Assembly (NCBI GenBank): GCA_964538665.1
Contig: CAZIEB010000020.1
Location: 1 to 15,623, forward strand
DNA: 15,623 nucleotides
From: JAPUDQ01 sp964538665
GTDB lineage: Bacteria > Patescibacteriota > Saccharimonadia > Saccharimonadales > Saccharimonadaceae
Direction of reading: 5' to 3'
Part shown: piece by piece, positions 1 through 5,437 of the stretch
How positions within the stretch are numbered: position 1 is the stretch's first letter
How the letters are laid out: every line of letters starts with the position of its first letter
Notes under the pieces: generated by a model
What the model was told of the DNA's origin: nothing
Database searches by the model: none
Seen by the model: only the letters and a program-made list of their open reading frames with translations
Translations under genes and position numbers: made by a program

Positions 1-88
1 ATGAAGCAATCTTGTTGGTGCTCTCTCCACTTTTCATTACTACCTATGATAGCATGATGCTCATGATAATTGGTAGCGCGAACGTCGC

Positions 89-117
89 TTGAGCTACATA
101 GCAGTCTACGCTATAAT
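89..117 (+). promoter_or_regulatory. Sigma70-like promoter ahead of the tRNA-Leu array
   Basis: TTGAGC at 89-94 and a perfect TATAAT at 112-117 are separated by 17 nt, a canonical vegetative promoter. The predicted start is near 123-125, only a few bases before the first tRNA-Leu-like 5' end at 130. It is the best promoter in the first 375 bases. The intact tRNA at 376 has no equally good promoter of its own, so this one may drive the whole array. The call rests on sequence only. Confidence 0.6.
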
Positions 118-129
118 ACTCAGGTCTAT

Positions 130-161
130 GCGGACGTGGCGGGTCACTGCGAAGCAGTGCC
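130..161 (+). pseudogene. tRNA-Leu 5'-end fragment with inserted hairpin (copy A)
   Basis: Positions 127-142 are identical to 373-388, the first bases and D-arm start of the intact tRNA-Leu. The tRNA likeness then stops. It is replaced by a perfect hairpin: CACTGC at 145-150, loop GAA, GCAGTG at 154-159, with two further G-C pairs past a bulged T. No anticodon arm or T arm follows. The 7-nt acceptor strand GCGGACG at 130-136 is intact and could pair with the orphan 3' acceptor strand at 634-640. Most likely a decayed duplicate of the tRNA gene; a part in a larger structured RNA cannot be excluded. Confidence 0.5.
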
Positions 162-221
162 AGAGGAAAATAATAGGTGCTTTCTACCAATTCCTACCCA
201 AAACGTAAGCATTGTCCGAAA

Positions 222-250
222 TTGACGTTAAACTAATTTGTACTTTAGAT
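222..250 (+). promoter_or_regulatory. Possible weak promoter ahead of tRNA-like copy B
   Basis: TTGACG at 222-227 is followed after 17 nt by TTAGAT at 245-250. The -35 is good and the -10 poor (three of six consensus bases). A start would fall just before the second tRNA-like 5' end at 259. It may be a relic of the promoter of a duplicated tRNA gene. Confidence 0.25.
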
Positions 251-258
251 AGTAGTAT

Positions 259-338
259 GCGGATGTGGCGGCTGCGTGAAACGCAAATATGTGTAGACGC
301 GCGGCTGACAATTCCGCAATCGTGGGATAAGGGTCCGT
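259..338 (+). pseudogene. Degenerate tRNA-Leu copy with D-loop insertion (copy B)
   Basis: Positions 251-271 match 368-388 of the intact locus with one mismatch (T264 for C). The D-loop motif GTAGACGCGC reappears at 292-301, after an insertion containing the 5-bp hairpin TGCGT/ACGCA with a GAA loop (273-285). GCGG...CCGC around 301-316 could be a remnant of the anticodon stem, but the loop lacks normal U33 geometry. GTCCGT at 333-338 can still pair with GCGGAT at 259-264 using two wobble pairs. There is no recognisable TTCRA loop and no CCA end. Best read as a tRNA-Leu pseudogene. Confidence 0.5.
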
Positions 339-375
339 GATGACAATAAACTACTAAGCACATTGACAGTAGTAT

Positions 376-463
376 GCGGACGTGGCGGAATTGGTAGACG
401 CGCTAGCTTGAGGGGCTAGTGAGCATTGCGCTCGTGGAGGTTCAAGTCCTCTCGTCCGCACCA
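376..463 (+). tRNA. tRNA-Leu(GAG)
   Basis: A complete type II tRNA. The acceptor strand GCGGACG (376-382) pairs perfectly with CGTCCGC (453-459), and discriminator A460 and an encoded CCA (461-463) follow. The D arm holds GGTAGA. The anticodon stem CTAGC/GCTAG encloses the loop TTGAGGG, giving anticodon GAG (leucine, CUC/CUU codons). A long variable arm with a GAGC/GCTC stem is diagnostic of Leu/Ser/Tyr tRNAs. The T arm has loop TTCAAGT on a 5-bp stem. An intrinsic terminator follows at once. The tRNA sits inside an array of its own degenerate copies. No strong promoter lies directly in front: TTGACA at 363-368 is too close to the 5' end to be used as a -35, so transcription probably starts upstream. 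Confidence 0.95.
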
Positions 464-470
464 ACGAAAT

Positions 471-495
471 AATCGATCCTAGTGATCGGTTTTTT
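471..495 (+). terminator. Intrinsic terminator of tRNA-Leu
   Basis: AATCGATC (471-478) pairs with GATCGGTT (484-491) around the loop CTAGT, and a run of six T fills 490-495. It starts eight bases after the tRNA CCA end. A wider inverted repeat (CCAACGAAA at 461-469, TTTCGTTGG at 493-501) encloses it, so the tRNA 3' end itself can join a longer hairpin. Confidence 0.75.
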
Positions 496-526
496 CGTTG
501 GTATGAAAGGTCTTGAAGCTTCACGA

Positions 527-644
527 CGTGGAGGTGAGGACTGCCACTGGCAGTCCGCAAGGCCGGAGACAGATTTGAGGCTATGCCTCAAGTATGTCGA
601 GGCGGGGTCGCCGATAAGGTGACCAAGTCCTCTCGTCCGCACCA
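527..644 (+). pseudogene. tRNA-Leu 3'-half copy with 88-nt T-loop insertion (copy D)
   Basis: CGTGGAGGT at 527-535 matches the variable-arm end and T-stem 5' strand of the intact tRNA (433-441). The T-stem 3' strand, acceptor strand and CCA resume exactly at 624-644. Between them, in what would be the T loop, are 88 extra bases. These form two perfect hairpins and one near-perfect: GGACTGCC/GGCAGTCC with loop ACT (538-556), TTGAGGC/GCCTCAA with loop TAT (575-591), and GGTCGCC/GGTGACC with loop GATAA (606-624, one G-T pair). No matching 5' half lies directly upstream. The nearest partners for the acceptor strand are those of copies A and C. Confidence 0.5.
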
Positions 645-645
645 A

Positions 646-755
646 GAGGCTATATCCGCAGACATCGGCTAGTTTATGTTTATACTCTGATGGAGGTTAC
701 TACCACTTCATTTTTTCATATAATAGTAGCCAATTCGTTCCTTAGCTGAGTACTA
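646..755. other. Intergenic space before the binding-protein gene end
   Basis: I see no gene here. GGTTACTA (696-703) can pair with TAGTAGCC (724-731) around a 20-nt T-rich loop. This may help end minus-strand transcription of the binding-protein operon, but it is not a convincing intrinsic terminator. Confidence 0.25.
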
Positions 756-2549
756 TCAGGGTGACGTATACTTCCAGTCCCTATTGATAGTCCATTCTTC
801 GATAGAACGATATCGATCAGCACGGTTTACGAGGGTATTTGCTGACTGGAGGGCCTCTGTCTCACTCGAGGTGACATAATGAAGCTGAGGCTGGTATAAC
901 GCCACAGCTGGGCTGTCTTGTAGCCAGGTATCGACAAATAAATCATATTTGGGCACCCTAAGTGCTCGCTCGGAACGCAACTGAGCGCTTGCTAATGCTT
1001 CACTAGCTATGATCGATTTATAATTCGATAAATTGAGCCCTCGTGGATCAGCTTGTGATACGTGCCAATACGCAAATACATCTGGATCAATACCGAGCTC
1101 TAATTCGTAGACGAAGGCGTCGTATGAGCGAGGCAATAATACTGTCTGCTGCACATCAGTTGGCTCCACGAGCCGTGTCGTTACCTTTGCACCAAGTCGC
1201 TCCCATTGCTGTTTGAGCTCATCGACAATCACAGGGTAATCACCAGAATTGACGCCGACAAGGTCGATCTCGAGCTGCACGCCATCCTTCACGCGCACAT
1301 TGTTTTGGGTCACCCAGCCAGCCTTGTCGAGTGCTTGATTGGCTCCTGCAAGGTCAAACGTCGCTTGACGCTTGTCGAGTGCTGATGGCAATTGATTGGC
1401 TACCAGTGGGCCCTCTAGCCTCGACGCGAAGCCATGCAAACGATCGATAATCGCCGTCCGATCCGTCCCCGCAACAAACGCTTTTCTAACCTGAGGATCA
1501 GAAAATTCTGGCACATCATTGTTAAGAAATGCGAACATGCCGTCCGCAAGGAGCGTCCTATACACAATTGTGGCTGGTCGTTGAGTCGTTATTTCGAGTA
1601 TCTGATCGCTAGACACGTCTACTGCAGCGTTGATTTCTTGCATCTGAAATGACTTTGCAACTGCGGCTGAATCCTGGAACACATGCAGCTGGAACCGATC
1701 GAGACGAGGAGCCCCAAACACGTATTGCTCGTTCTGATCAAAATATGCGATCAGCCTGCCCTGATCGGGGTCGATCACCTGTAATCGTGAAAATTCAAAC
1801 GGACCAGTCCCGATGGGGTCGCGATTAAACTCATTTTCACGAAGTCGCTCGGGCGCCGAATCTCCAAGTATGTGTTTTGGTAAAATTCCAAACGTGAGGG
1901 CATGAGGAAATGCCGCATATGGCCGCATCAGCTCAAACGATACCGTATCGTCAGCTACTTTGGCGACTTTTATCTGAGACCAGCTATTGTAGAGCGGCGA
2001 CCGCACAAGTGGATTTTTGATCATAGAAACGGTATATACCACGTCATCGGCCGTAACTGGAGTACCGTCATGCCAGGTGATACCCTCTTTGAGCACGACG
2101 ATATATTTTTTGCCGTCATCCTGGACAGTCCACGACTTAGCCAAGTCGCCCCTAAGCTCAGATACCCTATCATAGCTCAATAACCCCGAAAAAATGAGAC
2201 GACTAGCTGACTGTTCCGCAGGACTTCGCGCAAAAATTGGATTCATTGTTTCAAGAGGCCCAATCACGCCTTCGGCATACGTCCCGCCGGCAATCGGGGC
2301 GTATGATGAGTACGAGCGCTGATAGCCAAGTAACTGAAACGCACTGACCGCAATGAGTAGCCCCACCACTGCTAGCCAGCCAATCGCGTGCCGCTTTACC
2401 GAACGAATGCTATCCATACGAGCAATAATGAACTTATGCGCGTGTTTGAGTGAGACGTTTTCTAAAGAGCGCGCTTTTGTGCGCAGCTTTTTACTCGATG
2501 GGCGCAATTTTCTAAATTTTTTCCAGCTGTTGCTAGATTCATTATCCAC
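756..2549 (-). CDS. Membrane-anchored oligopeptide-binding protein (SBP family 5)
   Basis: A 597-aa extracytoplasmic solute-binding protein of the DppA/OppA family (SBP_bac_5), expected to capture peptides outside the membrane for an ABC importer. Visible are an N-terminal basic cytoplasmic tail (residues 1-53), one hydrophobic segment (about 55-74) and then the fold, beginning with the typical GGTYAEGVIGPLETMNPIF stretch. LIFSGLLSYD, WHDGTPVTADDVVYT and DPIGTGPFEFSR are standard family motifs. There is no lipobox cysteine, so the TM helix acts as an uncleaved anchor. The start is GTG at 2549, with AGGAG eight bases upstream overlapping the secG stop TAG, so it is translationally coupled to secG. 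The stop is TGA. It is the last gene of the minus-strand run. No permease or ATPase of a peptide importer lies in the window. Confidence 0.9.
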   Translation of the reverse strand: MDNESSNSWKKFRKLRPSSKKLRTKARSLENVSLKHAHKFIIARMDSIRSVKRHAIGWLAVVGLLIAVSAFQLLGYQRSYSSYAPIAGGTYAEGVIGPLETMNPIFARSPAEQSASRLIFSGLLSYDRVSELRGDLAKSWTVQDDGKKYIVVLKEGITWHDGTPVTADDVVYTVSMIKNPLVRSPLYNSWSQIKVAKVADDTVSFELMRPYAAFPHALTFGILPKHILGDSAPERLRENEFNRDPIGTGPFEFSRLQVIDPDQGRLIAYFDQNEQYVFGAPRLDRFQLHVFQDSAAVAKSFQMQEINAAVDVSSDQILEITTQRPATIVYRTLLADGMFAFLNNDVPEFSDPQVRKAFVAGTDRTAIIDRLHGFASRLEGPLVANQLPSALDKRQATFDLAGANQALDKAGWVTQNNVRVKDGVQLEIDLVGVNSGDYPVIVDELKQQWERLGAKVTTRLVEPTDVQQTVLLPRSYDAFVYELELGIDPDVFAYWHVSQADPRGLNLSNYKSIIASEALASAQLRSERALRVPKYDLFVDTWLQDSPAVALYQPQLHYVTSSETEALQSANTLVNRADRYRSIEEWTINRDWKYTSP

Positions 2550-2559
2550 GTGTACGCTC

Positions 2560-2784
2560 CTAGCCGATCAAGAGACCAGCTAAAATTGACACAACGAATA
2601 TTACTGCAAGGACAATGGTTGCTTCGTGTAAGCTCTTGTCGAGTCCCCGACGAGTTGTGTACAACTCACCCGAACTACCGAACCCCGCTCCTAGCGTGGC
2701 GCCACGAGCCTGCAACAAAATAAACAAAATCATAAAAATCGCCGAGGTCACTGTAATGATATTGAGGATATCACTGATTTGCAC
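2560..2784 (-). CDS. secG: Preprotein translocase subunit SecG
   Basis: A 74-aa SecG, the small non-essential membrane subunit of the SecYEG protein-export channel. It has two hydrophobic segments (about 4-24 and 51-73) separated by the conserved loop with GATLGAGFGSSGELYTTRRG, the SecG signature rich in Gly and Ser. The start is GTG at 2784, supported by AAAGGAGG five bases upstream. This Shine-Dalgarno is formed by the Gly-Gly codons near the end of the preceding membrane-protein gene, which overlaps secG by 14 bp. Its stop TAG in turn overlaps the Shine-Dalgarno of the binding-protein gene, so the three genes form a tightly coupled operon. Confidence 0.9.
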   Translation of the reverse strand: MQISDILNIITVTSAIFMILFILLQARGATLGAGFGSSGELYTTRRGLDKSLHEATIVLAVIFVVSILAGLLIG

Positions 2785-3172
2785 GTTGGCCTCCTTTATT
2801 TGTTATATACGTCTCTATTATACTGCTTAATACATAATTCGTCAGGCTTATAATCATCCCAGCTATAATAGCGCCAACAAACGTGATATCTATCGATGGC
2901 ACCAAGGCAAGCGCAACATAGACCATCACGCCATTTATCACCAGCATAAACAGTCCAAGGGTCAGCAGTATTGCGGGGAGCGAGAGTATGATAATCATCG
3001 GACGCAACAATACATTGACAACCGAGAACAGCAGTCCTGCGACAAAATATGCGAACATACCACCACTGCTCGATACAAAATCACCGGTTGATGACAGTAT
3101 GCGTATTGAAATCCATATCGCGAGCGTATTGCTCAGCCAGCGGAGGATAAAAAAACCAAATTGTGCTTTCAT
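2771..3172 (-). CDS. 4-TM membrane protein, phage holin family 4 (PF04020-like)
   Basis: A 133-aa protein of four predicted TM helices resembling the YvlD/Phage_holin_4_2 family of small bacterial membrane proteins. Despite the name, most members are chromosomal and not lytic; function is unknown. Family hallmarks are the N-terminal FILRWLSNTLAIWIS, the NVLLRPMIIILSLPAILLTLG core with its Arg-Pro, and a C-terminal helix ending in a basic tail. I chose ATG at 3172 (MKAQFGFF). A longer frame reaches 3346, but that part lies inside uvrC and does not look like protein. No clear Shine-Dalgarno is seen. TGC-TATACT stands 11 nt before the ATG (3184-3192), so the gene may have its own promoter inside the uvrC end and a leader of about five bases. 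It overlaps secG by 14 bp. Confidence 0.85.
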   Translation of the reverse strand: MKAQFGFFILRWLSNTLAIWISIRILSSTGDFVSSSGGMFAYFVAGLLFSVVNVLLRPMIIILSLPAILLTLGLFMLVINGVMVYVALALVPSIDITFVGAIIAGMIISLTNYVLSSIIETYITNKGGQRANQ

Positions 3173-3183
3173 ACTTACGCTAT

Positions 3184-3192
3184 AGTATAGCA
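3184..3192 (-). promoter_or_regulatory. Extended -10 box for the holin-like/secG/binding-protein operon
   Basis: On the minus strand TGC-TATACT is an extended -10 element 11 nt before the ATG at 3172. It lies within the odd palindrome GCTATAGTATAGC (3179-3191 on the plus strand) and just behind the uvrC stop. No good -35 was found, as expected for extended -10 promoters. Confidence 0.4.
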
Positions 3193-3194
3193 GA

Positions 3195-4793
3195 TTAGTC
3201 CGATCGAGAGAGCCCATGAAACCACTGGTATATCTGGTCGCCAAGCTTTGGACCAAGTGTTGCCACGAGCTGCTCCCTACTCGCGCGCGTAACACCGACA
3301 CCGCTGCCAAATACCGTAACGAGTTTTTTACGTGTAGCTGGACCAACCCCAGGAATATCGTCCAAAATACTCTTTGTGGCAGCCTTTCGCTTGAGCGTAC
3401 TGTGATAGCTCACGGCAAAGCGATGCGACTCGTTACGAATCCGCTGCAAGAGTTTGACGATATGATTGTTTTTTGGCAATGTCACGAGTATATAGTCTTG
3501 CGAGGCCTCTATGCCTGGATTTGGGCCATCAGCGACAAAATTTTTGACATATTTTGACTCAAGCGAAAACCGATCGACTGGCATCGCATGCGGTTCATCA
3601 AAAGGGTTCTTTTGTTTCGTCCAGGCCTGCAGCGCCTCAATATCAAGCGTGACATGTGAATCAGTTCTATGCACAACAATCTGCTCATCTCGTTTGGCAA
3701 GTCCAATGACAGGGACCGCAACATCGAGAGATCGCAATACCTCAATCGCTGCACCCAACTGACCTTTACCCCCATCTATGAGAATAAGATCAGGCTGTTT
3801 CCAGTCAGTATGTTTGCCGCTAAAACGTCGTCGCATTGTTTCTTGCATATGAGCAAAGTCATTATTGCCCGGTAGTTGCATCTTGAATTTGCGGTACTGA
3901 CTTTTGTCAGCCATCCCGCTCGTTGCGACCACCATACTGGCAACATTGTTTGTCCCGCTCATGTGGCTGATGTCATACCCCTCGATCCTGCGAGGAACGT
4001 CCGACAGCGTCAGCAATCGTTGTAACCCACTCAACGCGTGGTCTTTGCTAAGATCCATAAATTCCCTATCAGAAAAAATTACTTGCTGGCCTAGATGCTT
4101 AAGGTCTCGTAGCCGATTGCGCAACACTGCGGCTTGTTCGAACTTATGCTCAGCGCTACGCGTTTTCATATCACGCTCAAGCTCTTTGATAAGCGTTTTG
4201 CGATCTCCTTTGATATAGCGAATGAGCTTTTTGAGCGTTTTCTTATAGTCTTCGGATGATGTTTTTTGTGCTTCAACACCCGGGCATAGACCTAGGTGGT
4301 ACTGCAGACACAATGCGTTCGGCATACGCTCATGCACGCTATATGGGAACACCCGACGCAAATATCTCAGCGCTTTTTTGATTGCCCAGCCATTGTAATA
4401 CGGCCCAAAATACGTTGCGCCGTCATCCAGTGGCTGCCTCGTAAACGTGACCGACGGGTACGCCTCTTTCATGGGAATACGAATGTAGAGCTGGCTTTTG
4501 TCGTCGCGTAGCAAGATATTGTAGCGTGGCATGTAGCGCTTAATCATCTCTGATTCTAAAAACAGCGCGTCGAGCTCAGTCTCTACTTCAATCCATTCGA
4601 CCGAAGCGATTTCGGCCACGAGCGCGTCAGTCTTGGGTTCTTTTACTCGCGATGATTGAAAATACTGCCGAACTCGATTGCGCAAGTTGGCAGCTTTTCC
4701 GATATACAAGATCTCATTTGTCGCGGACTTATGGAAATAGACTCCTGGCGTGGAGGGAAGACTCTGAAGTATCTCTTTGAGTTCACTGGTCAT
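3195..4793 (-). CDS. uvrC: Excinuclease ABC subunit C
   Basis: UvrC, 532 aa, the nuclease that makes both incisions in nucleotide excision repair once UvrA and UvrB have located damage. Domains in order: GIY-YIG endonuclease (about 12-95, with PGVYF, LYIGKA and the metal-binding Glu in LFLESE); a linker with C162 and C170, fewer than the four Fe-S cysteines of E. coli UvrC; UVR/UvrB-binding coiled coil (about 205-235); UvrC RNase H-like domain (EGYDISHMSG about 271-280, LIDGGKGQ about 338-345); and a C-terminal helix-hairpin-helix with DDIPGVGPATRKKL. It is shorter than the roughly 600 aa of E. coli. The ATG at 4793 lies 19 nt after thioredoxin. There is no Shine-Dalgarno, but TATACT lies seven bases before the ATG. 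Confidence 0.96.
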   Translation of the reverse strand: MTSELKEILQSLPSTPGVYFHKSATNEILYIGKAANLRNRVRQYFQSSRVKEPKTDALVAEIASVEWIEVETELDALFLESEMIKRYMPRYNILLRDDKSQLYIRIPMKEAYPSVTFTRQPLDDGATYFGPYYNGWAIKKALRYLRRVFPYSVHERMPNALCLQYHLGLCPGVEAQKTSSEDYKKTLKKLIRYIKGDRKTLIKELERDMKTRSAEHKFEQAAVLRNRLRDLKHLGQQVIFSDREFMDLSKDHALSGLQRLLTLSDVPRRIEGYDISHMSGTNNVASMVVATSGMADKSQYRKFKMQLPGNNDFAHMQETMRRRFSGKHTDWKQPDLILIDGGKGQLGAAIEVLRSLDVAVPVIGLAKRDEQIVVHRTDSHVTLDIEALQAWTKQKNPFDEPHAMPVDRFSLESKYVKNFVADGPNPGIEASQDYILVTLPKNNHIVKLLQRIRNESHRFAVSYHSTLKRKAATKSILDDIPGVGPATRKKLVTVFGSGVGVTRASREQLVATLGPKLGDQIYQWFHGLSRSD

Positions 4794-4800
4794 ACGTACC

Positions 4801-4806
4801 AGTATA
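4801..4806 (-). promoter_or_regulatory. Possible -10 box directly before uvrC
   Basis: TATACT on the minus strand ends seven bases before the uvrC ATG, in the 19-nt gap after thioredoxin. Transcription from it would begin at or next to the start codon and give a leaderless uvrC mRNA. No -35 or TGN extension is seen; co-transcription with thioredoxin is also possible. Confidence 0.3.
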
Positions 4807-4812
4807 GAACAC

Positions 4813-5148
4813 CTACTTCATGAGCGCGGTCAGCTCATCTTTGAGCACATCATGCGGTCGGGCGCCAACGAGCTCTTTGACCATTTCACCACCATGAAAT
4901 ACTTTCATGTTTGGGATGCCGCGTACTTCGTACTGTTGTGCGAGCATACCGTTATCGGTCGTTGCTTCGACATCGACTTTGACGACGTCAATTGACTCGT
5001 CCATGTCAGCTCCAATTTTTTCCAAGATAGGCGCCATCATACGACATGGCGGGCACCACTGCGCCCAAAAATCAACCAGTACATACTTGTCGCTCTTGAT
5101 GACTTTGTCTTCAAATTCTTGTCGGGTTGTTGTGTTATAGAGTGCCAT
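4813..5148 (-). CDS. trxA: Thioredoxin with WCPPC active site
   Basis: A 111-aa single-domain cytoplasmic thioredoxin that reduces protein disulfides and, in many bacteria, persulfides. Seen are VDFWAQWCPPCRMMAPILE (redox cysteines about 32 and 35), the cis-proline region RGIPNMKVFHGG and the typical length. The usual motif is WCGPC; the Gly-to-Pro change gives WCPPC, which should shift the redox potential or partner choice. The ATG at 5148 follows the TAA of the upstream repressor gene without a gap. A strong GGAGG lies about nine bases before it, inside the repressor gene, so the two are co-transcribed and probably coupled. Placement behind a CstR-like repressor suggests induction with sulfur or thiol stress. 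Confidence 0.93.
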   Translation of the reverse strand: MALYNTTTRQEFEDKVIKSDKYVLVDFWAQWCPPCRMMAPILEKIGADMDESIDVVKVDVEATTDNGMLAQQYEVRGIPNMKVFHGGEMVKELVGARPHDVLKDELTALMK

Positions 5149-5385
5149 TTATAAATACCTCCGTATACTATGTAATAATTCTTTGGTCTGAGCGGGGCCT
5201 TTGCCGTCACTTGCGCAGGCATCGAGTGAATCCTCGATGATAAGGCGCTTGAGTGATTTGACACCACCCTCGACTGCATTAATCTGCTGCAACACGCGGT
5301 CGCAGCTAGCTTGTCCCTCGCCTGACAACCTAGATAGTGACTCTAGCTGACCAATTATTTTGTTGATTCTTGACTGGTAGTCCAT
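5149..5385 (-). CDS. CsoR/CstR-family (DUF156) repressor, likely persulfide sensor
   Basis: A 78-aa all-helical repressor of the CsoR/RcnR/FrmR/CstR family (PF02583), which binds operators as tetramers and releases on metal, aldehyde or persulfide. Family features: SRINKIIGQLESLSRL in helix 1, Cys28 at the start of helix 2 (ASCDRVLQQINAVEGG), and Cys57 in IIEDSLDACAS. Copper-sensing CsoR uses Cys-His-Cys. Here the His position, four residues before the second Cys, is Ser53, while the 29-residue cysteine spacing is kept. That Cys-x-Cys pattern is the one known for the persulfide sensor CstR. The ATG at 5385 lies three bases from a 24-bp palindrome, and a promoter with its -10 six bases before the ATG predicts a leaderless mRNA. 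It is divergent from an exported rhodanese and fused in operon with thioredoxin. Confidence 0.85.
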   Translation of the reverse strand: MDYQSRINKIIGQLESLSRLSGEGQASCDRVLQQINAVEGGVKSLKRLIIEDSLDACASDGKGPAQTKELLHSIRRYL

Positions 5386-5399
5386 GTTTATACTATACT
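5370..5399 (+). promoter_or_regulatory. Promoter of the exported rhodanese
   Basis: TTGACT at 5370-5375 and TATACT at 5394-5399 are 18 nt apart. Transcription would begin near 5406, leaving a leader of about 32 nt with a Shine-Dalgarno (AGGAA at 5432-5436) before the ATG at 5438. The -10 lies inside the palindrome 5389-5412. Confidence 0.5.
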
Positions 5400-5412
5400 C
5401 CAGTATAGTATA
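5389..5412. promoter_or_regulatory. 24-bp palindromic operator, probable repressor site
   Basis: TATACTATAC (5389-5398) and GTATAGTATA (5403-5412) are perfect 10-bp inverted arms around TCCA. The palindrome covers the -10 boxes of both divergent promoters and begins three bases from the repressor ATG. Known CsoR/CstR operators are inverted repeats with ATAC...GTAT ends, usually with a G/C-rich centre; this one shares the ends but is richer in A/T. Inferred to be the autoregulatory and rhodanese operator. Confidence 0.6.
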
Positions 5413-5420
5413 TATGACAA
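5392..5420 (-). promoter_or_regulatory. Promoter of the CstR-like repressor and thioredoxin
   Basis: On the minus strand TTGTCA (5420-5415) is followed after 17 nt by TATAGT (5397-5392). Six bases further is the ATG at 5385, so transcription should start at the start codon. The -10 lies within the palindrome and should be blocked by bound repressor. Confidence 0.5.
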
Positions 5421-5437
5421 GTCCAAAAAGTAGGAAT

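Larger units (their letters stand above)
443..645 (+). repeat. 22-bp direct repeat of the tRNA-Leu 3' end
   Basis: The last 21 bases of the tRNA plus one flanking A (443-464) recur without mismatch at 624-645; the copies start 181 bp apart. Duplicated tRNA 3' ends typically mark attachment sites of integrative elements, but no integrase or element fits between the copies. The interval holds the tRNA terminator and three small hairpins. Alternatives are a deleted element's scar or partial duplication of the tRNA gene. Confidence 0.7.

Noticed and set aside
1..57. 18-codon frame starting with the first ATG of the window
   Set aside because: It is short, low in information and cut by the window edge, so there is no support for translation.
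130..644. Group I intron in tRNA-Leu, or a tmRNA gene
   Set aside because: The tRNA at 376-463 is uninterrupted, no intron core helices are visible, and the acceptor lacks the G-U pair and tag frame expected for tmRNA.
354..645. Two minus-strand open frames of 67-68 codons across the tRNA-Leu
   Set aside because: They are antisense to the tRNA and its 3' repeat; the shared VRTRGL peptide is just the reverse complement of the tRNA end. There is no promoter or Shine-Dalgarno.
3173..3346. 58-residue N-terminal extension of the holin-like protein
   Set aside because: It lies wholly over the uvrC end and the short gap, has no family likeness, and the core begins at MKAQFGFF with a -10 box just upstream.
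5384..5437. Longer starts for the rhodanese (5384 or 5414)
   Set aside because: Both start in or beside the operator and promoter; the ATG at 5438 has a Shine-Dalgarno and opens directly into the TM segment.
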